From Cyanophora paradoxa (Eukaryota > Glaucocystophyceae > Cyanophorales > Cyanophoraceae), in the NCBI GenBank assembly GCA_004431415.1, contig QPMI01000085.1, positions 62,001 to 126,000 of the forward strand: 64,000 bases of DNA, read 5' to 3'. The notes under the pieces are model-generated. The model saw only the letters and a list, made by a program, of their open reading frames with translations. It searched no databases and was not told the DNA's origin. This document shows, piece after piece, positions 11,801-23,800 of the stretch. Both the position numbers and the translations under genes were made by a program. The first letter of the stretch is position 1. Every line of letters begins with the position of its first letter.

Positions 11801-14800
11801 ACAACAACAAATGTGTTCCTCCTTCCATTCACAATGGTGCTGGCAGTGTGGAGTACGCAATGCAGAAGGTGCGCAAAACTGTGGTGCTGCACACGTTAAT
11901 GATATCAAAAATCGCTCGCAGTGCATCGAGGAAGCTTCGGATGACGAGATGTACATCGAGATCAAGACGGACCTGGGTCTTGCATTCAATGCGAGCTCTG
12001 AAGAGGTAGCTATGAAAATCCGCGATCAGGCCACCATCAACGAGTGCACGGGGCCTGGAGGCGACCCCTTCCAAATGCCCCGTGTCTACTCCCGAGACAG
12101 TGACGGCGATCTTGTCGTGGTTCGTAGTTGCAACCCATATTTGTGCCAGCCACCCACCAACTCATGTTCCTAGCTGAACTCGACCTTGATGGCATCTGGG
12201 CCAAACTCCGGCAATCAAACGTGCCCAAGTGCGACTAACTCTAACGTCACTGGAATGCCAGACTCGTGCACTGGCGAAGTCTGTGCGGAGTGCCTCGGAA
12301 ACTCAACTTGCAACTACTATGCACCAACCTGCCCGAGCACCCGGGAATGCTCCATTCCAGATGTATCTGCCGAGAACTGCAACAATGTCACCCAGTGTGA
12401 CGCGGATCATAGTTTGACCGATTGCCAATCTTCTGGTAAAATCAAATCTTGAAGTCTTCAGGCTGGTTTCTTGTCTCACGAAAACCCTGACAGGTTTCTG
12501 CATTGCTGCTTCGTTTGATCTACGCTGGACCGCGTATGATGCCTGGCCCCCTCCCCTGCTTTGTGATGTTGCTTTGACACCCTCTCCGTAGATCCGGAAC
12601 AGGATCGTGCACAGAGCCACACAAGTACAGTCCGGAGTTGATTCCGTACTGCGGGAAAACGATCTACTCGGGCCTCAATTCGGACTCCCTCATGACCCGT
12701 GCTGGATGCCTCACGAACGCAACAAGTTCCTCCCAGTGCTCACCAAATACATGGTTGCAGAGTGCTTCTGTGGGCACGTATGGCCGAGGAGGGCCAACGA
12801 CGGAGTCGGAATGCAGCAATCTGGGATTCATCTGCCGCCAGCAGTATGGCTCGTCATACTTCATGCGTCACAATGACTCGTCCAGTTTTCAGAATTGCGA
12901 GGCCTGCAACGGAACCGTGCAGTCGGCATTCAAGTGGGTTCCATCGCGGCCTTTGGTTGGCAATCTTCGCAATCTTTCCACAGTCCCGGCATCCATCGTC
13001 ACAACGACGAATTCCACCGTTATCAGTCTTCCTATTTTCTATGGAATTATCCGGAGAGCAGCCGCCCAGCTCTTGCAGCGGCGCCTGAAGACTGATGGCC
13101 TCTGCCGGTTTGAGCCCTTACAAAAGGGCCACTTTGATTCAAGTGGCTGACTCATTCTCCAGACTTAACCCGAAGATTACAAGCTTCGCTAAAATTGCCT
13201 GTTCACTACCATACAACGCCTTCTGTGAGTCTGAGTTACCAAAACTGGCCAACACAACGTATGAAACACCCATTGCAAGTGGCCGTGCTTATCCGGGACT
13301 TCCCCTCACTCTGGCAGTGCGTGCTGTGCTCTGATCTTGTAGCTCCGTGATCTTTGAGAGATCTTTTCAGAGCATGGGTGTAACGGTTGAGATTGGTGGC
13401 AATGTTGTCCCACCTGGTCTCCGTTATTTGGACATCTCGTTGAATCATGTTTCGGCATCATCTCAATTTCATCATCTCAATGTTTCTATTATCTACGGCA
13501 TAGGTGACTACACGGAGTATGACAACAGCTCGTACACGGCATTCGGGCTGCAGGAATATCTCGATTACAACATCACGCTGCATCCCCAACTGGAACCGCT
13601 GCGGAGGACGCCCTACCCCATATATGAGCAGGATCAGCGCACAGGCGAGGTCGTTGGCGATGGCGTGAGACTCGATCTTGGTGGCAGCAATGTCTCCAGG
13701 AATGTTCGCCTCTGCATTGCCCGGCGACCCGACATCCACCGTCTGTCTTCCACGCTCGTCCCAACGCTGAAGGGGCCCATCGTTGGGGACCCTCCGATGA
13801 AGTTCCTTGACCTTGGCGCAACCGATCCCCGCATGGGAAAGCTGGACCCACGCTACGAAGTGCCCGATTTCGCCATGGGGGAAGCTGACGGGCGCCCCTC
13901 CCGCCCAATGATCCTCGACACCATCGAACACTTCCCAGACAAGATTTGTGGCTGGGTCAACAAGACCGCCATATACTACCCAATCATGCGGAGCCCATGG
14001 CGTTTCAACGCAACTGCGTATGGGCCAAACAAGTACTTGGCAACTGCAGGAGTGAATGCGAACTTTACCCTTCGTGCGTCTCATCATCCCCTTGAATCTG
14101 TTGCGAGAACTGACATTCATCTCCTACTGCAGAAAGCCGTGACTACTTCCTGCGGTGCCTTGGCTTCACCCTGTTTTTTTTCCTGTGTTGCGGTGTTGCT
14201 CACCCGTTTGCAGGAATCGTACGGTTGGCGGCAAAGATGGCGCAGTGTACAACTGCACTCTGAAGCTCCAGGGGACGCCGCCGAATGCCCGAGACGCGAC
14301 ACTCAAACGTTATCCGTGGGAACACCAGGCCGAGATCGTTGACCTTCACGACGGGCGCTACCAAGTGAGCTTCAACACACGTGTTGCAGGAATCTACACC
14401 ACGGCGTGCTATGTGCACTTCAAAGATGCCTGGTACCACATTGTTGAGTCCCCGTGGAACACGTACGTGCAGGCTGCACCCACCACGGCCATCACAACGA
14501 ACTCCTCCGGCCCGGCTCTCCTCAACTTCGTGAACTACACAACCCCCGAGCAGGAGAGCCTGCGCATGGAGGGACGGCTGAACTGCATCAATGTAACGGT
14601 CAACGTGACTGGAGTGAATGGAAACACCACCGAACGGGTGCAGCAGAACTGCACCCGGGTGCCTCTGCATTCGTTCTACCAGGAAATCAGAGGAGTTCCC
14701 GGCACTGTTGTTGCCGGAACCCTGGGAGTTTTTAAGACACAGGCGCGTGATGAGTTTGGAAACTTCCAAGATCATGCGAGGGACGTACTGGTGTTCACTG

Positions 14801-17800
14801 TCGACAAGGGGCCCGAGCTGGATTTCACCAACTGGAACCTCCGCAGGGTTAATTTCACAATCCCCAAGGATTTCACCAGCCCATTCAACAAGACACAGTA
14901 CAACACAACGATTTTCCCGGGCACTCCTGAATATGATATGTCTGTTGACGTCAACCCCCGTGTGACATTCAACAATCAGCAGCCAATCTTGCGCCCTAAC
15001 GTTTCTGTGTTTGATGCCTCGGCTGGCTACGGCCGATGGAACATGACGTTCAATGCAACAGTTGCCGGCCTGTACACGGTCACGTTACGTGTAAATGGCG
15101 AACAGGTGATGCGTGGTGGCGACATCATGCGCTCGCCGTACAACATCACAGTGCTCCCAGCGGAGCCACACGCCCCAACAACGTTTGCTGAAGAGGAGGG
15201 TACAGTCTTTGCCATTGCTGGTACCTACGGGCCCGTCATCATCTACGGGCAGGACCGATTCCAAAACCTCCCAATGCGTGCTGACGCGAGTTTCAATATG
15301 TCCCTCTATGGGCCCAGCAAGAACGTGACCCGCCAGCGTGGAAGTGTGAACGGGACATGCATCGAGCGTGGGCATCTCCCGGGCGTGTTTGACTGCCAGT
15401 ACAACGCCACTGTCACTGGAAACTACACCATGGACCTTCTACTGCATGGCCGGGAGCACATTCGGGCCTCGCCATACTCAGTCTGGATCTACCCGAGTGC
15501 GTCGCGATTCTTGTGGATCGTTTCTTCCTACTGACTGTTCTCACAGATGAAACCGATGGCTCCCGCACCACGTTCAATGAACCGGAAGCGCTTGTTGCAA
15601 AGCTTGACGCAGGCACGACGATCTCGTTCAGTGCTCGTGCACGTGACGCGTTCGACAACTATCAAAACAACAGCCGTGACTTTTTACGAATTGTAGTCGT
15701 TCAGGAAAATGCGACATCCTGTTGTGCCCAAGCGATCGATGCTGCAACCATCGACCCTGGCGATACCTGCCTGCGGCACTTCCCGACAAGATGCCCTTAC
15801 TCGATCAGGCCGAGTGGAAACTACTCGCGCCCCACAGGCTCCAACGACTACGTCCACTCGTATGTTGCAAGCGACATCCGTTACGAGGAGGGTGTGGATG
15901 GTGGTCTTTATCGGTTCACATTCACGCCAACTGTGCGTGGCAGAAAATAGCACTTGTAGATTAGCACTCACTCTCATTGCAGGTGGCTGGAGTTTACAAA
16001 ATCTACGTTGCGATGAATAGTCGAAATGCAACAACTGGCCCGCTGACAACAATTGTGTATCCCAAGCGTGCGTCGCCTCCTTAATCTCTAAATATTGCGG
16101 GCTCACTCTCCAGTCGCTCGCAGAGGGCACCACGGAGTTCGATATCTCCAAATGCCAAGCCTGGGGCAGTGTTCTCGACCGTCGCTCCGGGAAGAGGGCC
16201 GAGGTCGCCTCGCCATGGAACATCTATGTCAATGTGTCTGATACATTCTGGAATATCCGGCCCATCGATGTAGCAAGCCCCAACAGCACAGCGACCATCG
16301 CAAGGCTGAAGGCAGTCATGTATCCACTCTCTGATCTTTCAAAAACTCCACGCCCTGACAATCCCACAAATATTGAGTGTACGTACAGTCGACTCTGCAA
16401 GCAAACGCCACCATGATTGCTAATAGCGAAGTGCAGATGACTGGAGCACAGCTTACTATCTGGTCAACTTTTACGAAGAGCGGCGAGGCTTCTACCTGAT
16501 TGACGTAACTCTGGATGGGCAGCCCCTCGTCGGCTCACCATACACGGTTGAAGTTGTGCCCCCACGGACGAGCGCATTCGCCACAACTACGATTGATCCC
16601 GCTGCTGCGGCGACTGCTGAGACTGCGCGGCCGAGAGCGCCCCCATCTTACCTGGTGGCTGGTCGCACGGAATCGATCATTGTCGTTCCGCGGGATATTT
16701 TCTTAAATCCCACTACAAATGTGACAGACGAGAATGCGCTCTCCGACATTGAGAAATCAGATCGAACTGGTGCGGCTCTTGCTCTCCCCGGTGTCGGTGT
16801 CGAGTTCAGCCTGTGGATCGAGATTCGTGACCGAGGAGGGCAAGAGGCCAGCAAGAAGCGCTGGCGGTGGACCCCAGCTGTTCTTTGGGATGTGCCGCAA
16901 TCCGGCGGAACGCTCACAGGCAACCAGCGAATGTACAACATGAGCTACACCGTTGAGGATGCCGGAGAGTATGGTATATATGGTGTTGCCAACATTACAT
17001 GTCCGCAAATCAGAACATTGCTGCAGATTTACGCATCTTCATGCGAATCAAGGGTGGTGATCCAGTGGTCATTTGCCTTCACATTCCAGGCGTGAATGAC
17101 TGCTCCTACAAGGTCAGAAGAGGAAGTCCGTGGCCAACAGCAAACAGTGCGCTCAAGATCACTGTCATTCCAGGTAAGGAAAAGGAAACATCCAGGTTTA
17201 TTGTGCCATGCAGCGCCTTGGTCGAACTAATGTTGGTTTTCCAGACTTTCCCGATGGCTCCAAGTCGCTTTTGCTCTCACCTGTGCCGACACGTGTTGTT
17301 GCTGGTGACTTCGTCGCGTTCTCTGTCTCGGCCATCGATGCCTACGGGAATGTTATCCGCTGGGGAGATTTCGACCCAGAGAATGCGAACAAGGTCATCC
17401 GCCTTCTATGTTCGTTGTACTCTGCCGATATTGACATTCTTTGCAGACCCAAGACGCAAATGGGGCACTCATTCCACGCTGGTACACCTCCAACAACCGC
17501 ACGGACCCAACTTTCTTCTGGGCTGCAGCACGGCGCGACGCCCCTGACTTCTTCGGGAATGATGTTCTTGTCACTGCTGGTACTTGGGGCCAGAATGTCT
17601 TTGACTGGCGGAACGGAACTTACACATGTGCGTTAGAGCCGTTAGAGAGGATTAGAAAGTGGCACGGATTGACCTTCCGCACTCTGCGCAGTGCGCATTA
17701 ACGCCACGAGAGCTGGGATGTACACAGTAAATGTCGGGCGTGGCTCCGCAATCCGAGGTGGAGCGACCGTGCAGGGCAGCGGCTTCCGCATCAAGGTCGA

Positions 17801-20800
17801 GCCTGGACCGATGAGTCATCTTGGAACTGTCATGCTTGGTGATGGCGATCCCGAAAAGCCATTCTACTTTGGTAACGGGTGCGTCTGGATCCACTCGTCC
17901 TCAAGCAATGACATTTCCAACACGTGCCAATCTTAGGTTGACGACGCTCTGCAACGCCCAGTACCTGGGGATTGACGACGACGCATACTTCACCATCTTT
18001 GGTCGCGATCGCTTCGAGAACGATGTTGAAACAACAAACGACGCCCAGAATCTGCGTGTAAACATTGAATTCAACAATACGATCATCTCGTCAAATGTCA
18101 CCAACGGAACCGTCCCTGGACGATACATTGCGCGATACACGCCACAGACGAAAGGTCGCTACCGGATCACGACCTTCCACAATGGTTCTGCAATCCTCCC
18201 GGGTTCCGTTACAGCTTGCGTTTGGTTTCGTCCGTCTCTTTTTTGTATTTATTTCTAAAGCTGAGCACTCATCAGCAACACAGAGAATGCACCTAGCATG
18301 AAGTTGGCCAAGCTCAGTGACTCGGCCTTCAATTTGACGATGTTCGTGCTCTTGCGCTGCCCATCTTTCAAATTTCATGTTCTTCCTGCGCAGCATCTTC
18401 AGCAACGACACCGATTTGGCGAGAAGACAATATCCAGAGCTCCCTGATATCTTCGATTGCAATGTTGTGCTCGAAGAGGCCTCAGTGGCCACTCTGGGAC
18501 GAGGGGCGCAGTGTTCCTGGCTCTCGCGCCGCGCGTTGGACATTTCGATTGGTGGACAAGCCAATTTCACTGTCCTCAAGGTTAATGCGAACGGCACGGA
18601 GGGAAGCACACAGACAACGGAGCTGGTCCTGAAAGAAAAAGTCATTTACGGCAATTATGTGCGTAGTTGGCGTGATACGTGCTTGACATGGCTGATCAAA
18701 TCGGCAGAGAGCTTCGGAGTATGCTGCCGGCAGTTCCCGAATTCTGTCTCCTGACAATCCCCCGCCTATCCTTCTGGGCGTCGGGGTGCTGCCTCTTTCG
18801 TGTTGCTATCTGACCGAAAGTTGACAATAGCGACACGCAGGCCCCGCGGAGTATCGGAGCTTGTGCCGGTGCACCGCTCACATCGTTTGTCAATCCGGAG
18901 GCTGCCCTCAGCCGCGCGTGGACAAGCATCACGTGGACACTGAAGGCGGTGGAGTCTCTCCCTCTCAACGCCAGTAGGAAGACGAAGCAGCACGAGGATT
19001 CGGAGATAAGGATAGGAAGGCTATTTGCGGAGAAGAGTGCAGTCGCAGCAACCGATTTCGAGATTCCATCGAGTCTGCTAGCCGAGAATGCCCGGTACAG
19101 CATATCCGTGCGCTATGAAAACTTCATCGGAAAGTACAGGGAAGAGCCAGCAATCGTGCGGCGCTTGTGTGTCACTCGTGGAGTCTGACATCGATCTGAT
19201 CGCCCGTGTTCCTGAGCAGATGACGAAGACCGACGAGCTGCTGCCGGAAGTGCGCATCCTTGACCCTCTGCAGATTGTAAAACGCAGTGAGGGCGTGAGG
19301 ATCGTAGCCGATGTCAACGGCACTTCGTGTCCCACAAACGTCACCAGCATCCCGTTCGTCTCTTGCTATCGATTCCACAAGGAATCAGCCACCTGACTTA
19401 AGGCTGCAGGACGATTCTGTCCAGGTGGGAATTGCGGTCGGCAACCTACTCCAACGGCGACCACATGCTTGTCAGCGAGTACAGCAACAACGCGACCGCG
19501 AATGCGAGGGAGCAGCTGGCTCCCCTTCTGGCCGTTCTGGCTAAGAAGAGCGGCGCCCTGTCGCCATCGCTTTTCATCCCAGCGCGTGTTCTAGGGCCCG
19601 GTGCAAAGTACGAATTCCGCCTGAATGTTACCGTGATCCGGGCGGGTGGCAACTTCTCTGCGGAGGCGTTCTCAAAAATCGAGGTGACGACGTCAAACCT
19701 GATGGTGAAGGTCGCGGGCGGCGACAAGTCCGTCTCTGCCTCCCAGCCCTTCGTGATGCAGGCCATTCCACTGGACCCCGATGACGATGTGTCAGCGACG
19801 AGTTACGAGGGGGCGATTTTTACATGGTCGTGTCGCACTATCCGTTTCGTCCAGGACCGGAACATTCTTCTCAACCAGAACTCTACCGACGTCATTGTGC
19901 CGGAAGTGGTCGAGAACGTGTGCCGTGGGCGGGATGGCAATCCTGCGCCGCAGTCGACGCGGTACGGCAACGATACACTCGAGTTCCCCAAGAATTACTT
20001 CTTCCCGAGCAAGGAGAACGAGGTGTTGGAGTTCACCGTCAGCATGACGAAGACGAGCTCCTACTGGCGCCTCGCCGCCCGCAGTCCCGCTACTGCCACG
20101 GCTCGCGTTCAGATTCTCCCTGGGGACGCCCCCACGATCCAGATCTTGGTGGAGAGCCCCGTCCAGGCGCAGGCCTCGGGCATTATTCGTGCCGCCGATC
20201 GCCTCGTCGTACGCAACGCCGCTGGCTCCCTGTCTGCCGACTCCCCTTACGGTCTCTGCAGCTGCTGGCCTACGTGGAGCAGTTCACTGGCACGCGCACG
20301 TACCGTTGGAACTGCACCGTGAACGGCAACCATTTTGATCTCAGCAGCGTGTGCCCCGGCCCGCAGGCCATGTCGTTAGCCCGCCTCACCAAGCTGCAGA
20401 TCGCGCTCAACGGGGCGACGACGGACTCCTACCTGACGATTGAGCCAAACAAGCTGCTGCGCGGGTTCACATACCGCTTCCGCGCCGAGGTTACCGACGA
20501 CAACGCCAACCCGGGTCCGCACTAGCCGCCCCGTCTCCCCTCTGATTTGCCAATTATGCTTTGCCAGCGTATTCGGAGCGGGAGATCGAGATCAACACGC
20601 CGGCGCGCTTCTGCAACATCTTTTCCTCGCCGATGTCGGGCGTCGCTCTACAGACAACGTTCTTTTTTGACGTCCGCGACTGTGTCACCAAGAGCAAGCT
20701 CCGGGTCCGCTGCGCACGGACCCGCGCCCCGCCTGGCGGCTGAAGCCCCCACGCGCAGTACCGCTTCCGTGCTAACTACGACCCGAGCAACGTTGGGAGC

Positions 20801-23800
20801 GCGACCGAGACCCTCGGCCTGGGCGACAACTCCGCCATCCTGCCGTGCGCCGTGCAGGGCGCGAGCCGCTGCCGCGGGGGCCGAGTGTTGGGCACAGGTT
20901 CAAAGCGAGCGCGTTGGAGCCGGGCAAGCAGCAGTTGGGCGATATTTACCCGGTCAATATTACCGCCATCGTCTTGGACGACCTGGTACGCCGCCGTCCG
21001 CCTGTCCAGTGAGAGGGCTGCTGTAACGGAGCGTGCAGGACGACGAGGCAAACTTCACGTTGCGCATCTCGGTGGCACCGACGGCGACCTTCAACATCAC
21101 GGACGTCGAGAAGTACGTCGCGATGATCGGCATCACTCAGCTCACCTCCGGGGACCCGGGCACTGTCGTACAGGTGCGGCCGCTGCCGCCCCGCCGGCCC
21201 CGGGCGTGACGCGGCGCAGATGATCTCCGTCGTCGTGGGCGTGCTGAACGACGCCCTCGACGCCTCGACGCCCTCAAATCTGGGATCGGTCGTGGAGCGG
21301 GAGGAGATCCGAGAGGACGTGATGAAGGCGCTGGAGTCTGCGATCGACGCGATCGTGGGAGACAACTTCGCTGTCACGCCTGCCTTCATGGAGCGGCAGG
21401 GCGCCGTCGTGACGGCGATCGTGAACAAGACGGAGGAGGTGACGCCTACGGCGGCATATGCCGGCATCCGCATCCTCGATAAGCTCGTCAAATCGCCCGC
21501 CATCGACGTCAACGTTGAGGCCGGGATCTCCTTCCTCCACGCCCTCTCTGCCCTCCTCAACGTCACCGACACCGCCCGCAAGAACCCCTCCAACAGCACA
21601 ATCGTCAAGGTCTGCCGGGCCGTCTTGCATCGCCCTCCACCCCACCCCACCCCCACCCCCACCCCCACCGGCCCCCCACCCTCACCTCACACACACACAC
21701 AACGATGATGTTCCACGGCGCAGGCAACCGACGTCGGGGGGCTGAATGAATTTGTGAAAGGAGGCCAACAGAGTCTCCACCGTGTCGTCACCGTTATCAC
21801 GGGCAAGATAGCAGTCTCGATGCCTCCCAATGGACCCCCGATCACAGTCCGTCCTGCCGTATTTTTTCGCCGCATTCGCCTTTTCACCACCATCGCCACA
21901 TTTGCCTTTTCCGGGCCGTCCCTGATGCGCCCGTCGCAGATCACGAGCTTCTTTATCGCCGTCACTGCCCGACGCCGTACGCGGTCCCGCACGAGAATTC
22001 CGACCTTGCGGGCTGACCCACGGCGCAGAGACGGCGGACGCTTTCATGTCGGCGCCATCGTCGCTGGTGGCGCCGTCGAACCCTTCAAGCACGACCCTGA
22101 AGCCGAACCAGAAGCCGACGACGGTGCAGTTGCCGTCCAACTCGATCGTGTCGAACAAGAACCAGCGAAACCTGCGCCTGCCCAACGGCCGCGTGCTGCT
22201 GGTCCTCGAGCCGCTCTCCGAAGCGGCCGGCGGCTTTGGCGTGGCGGCGGGCCAGCCGGCGCGGCGGCACCGCGCGCTGGCAGACGCGGCCTCGCGCGAG
22301 GTGCAGTTCGTCTGGCTGCCCGCGGACCTGGACCTCCTTCCGCCCAAGATCGTCCCGGAGCCCGAGACGCCCGGCCCGCACCTCGCCACGCGCTCCGTCG
22401 CCCGCCGCGCCAACGTGCCCCAATGGTACGCTCCGCCCCGCCCCACCGGGGGGGGTGGGCGGGCGGGGGGCTCAGGCGGGGCGCAGGGCGTGCACGCCGC
22501 GGCAGGTGGACGGGCAGGCGACCTTCTCGAGCGAGTTCTTCGAGTTCCTCCTCGTGCGTTCACCGTCCGCCCCGCTCCCGAGCCCGCCCCCGAGCCCGCC
22601 CCGCAGGACCCGCACGGCTGGACTGGCATGACCCAGACCTATACGTGCGCCCACAGCGCCTCCGGGGCCGCGGGGCGGTCCGCTTATAGCACGCAGGCTT
22701 GGGGGCCCGGTCGCGGGGCTGAACCTGCACTACCGTCCGTCTGGAGCGCCCGAGTCCGCAGTGAGGTTTTGGACGGAGCAGACGACGTGCGGCGACTCGT
22801 ATAAGTTCAGCTTCGAGTGCTCCGCCGCGCCCGCTCTCAACGCCACTCGTGCGCGCCCCACCCGCGGGGCCCCGGCGCGCTCCGACGGGGCGCAGCGTCA
22901 TGCGAGTTCTTCAACGAGACGAGCAACACGTACCGGCCCGAAGGCGTCATCCTCCTCAACGCCACCGCCGACGGGACCTGCACTTGCGCCGTCCGCCCGC
23001 CCCGCCCCGCCCCGCCTGCCCGGGGCCCGATGGCGGGGCGGCGCGCAGGCCACGCACCTGACGGACTTTGCGGTGCTGCTGCGGGACCCCGGCGTGCAGT
23101 ACTCCAACCGCGTCCCCTTCGACAAGTGCGCGGGGGGCGGCGGGGCCGGGGCCGGGGCGGGGGCTGGGCGTGACGGGGCGGCAGACCGCGGCTGGTGCTG
23201 GACGCGTTCTACCAGGGGAACACGTACGCGCCGTGGATCGTCGGCTCCATCTACCTCCTCTACCTCTTCTTCGCCTTCGTCGGCTACCGCGTCCGCCCGC
23301 CCCGCCCCGCCCCGCCCCGCCCCCGCCCCCGACCCCCGACCCCCGACCCCCGCCGGCAGTGGGACCGCAAGCAGCGCCTCCGCTGGAAGCTCCGCCTCCT
23401 GCACGGGCCCGACGTGCGCCCTGCCGTCCCCCCGCCCCGCTGCGCCGCCTCAGGCCGCCGCAGGCCGAGCTCCTCGACCCCGACGAGAGCAAGGCCGCCG
23501 CCGCTCGCGCCCGTGCCAAGGACCCGGCCGGCGAGCCCGGCGCCGCGCCGGCCCTCCTGCCCCGAAGCCCAAGTGGCGCGTCTTCGGGCGCTCCTTGGAG
23601 GCCGCGGCGAAGAAGCCGGCCGCGGGGCGAGTAGGGCTCGGGCGCGGTACCTCACGCCGGCGGAGCGCTGGGAGCTGGTGCGGGGCGCGGGCGGGGGCGC
23701 GGCGCGGCGGGGCGGCGACGCGGGGCGCAGGTCCGGTCGAACCGGGAGCTGGCGGGCCTCTTCCTCACGCACCGCCAGCGCATGCGGCTCCTCCTCGCTG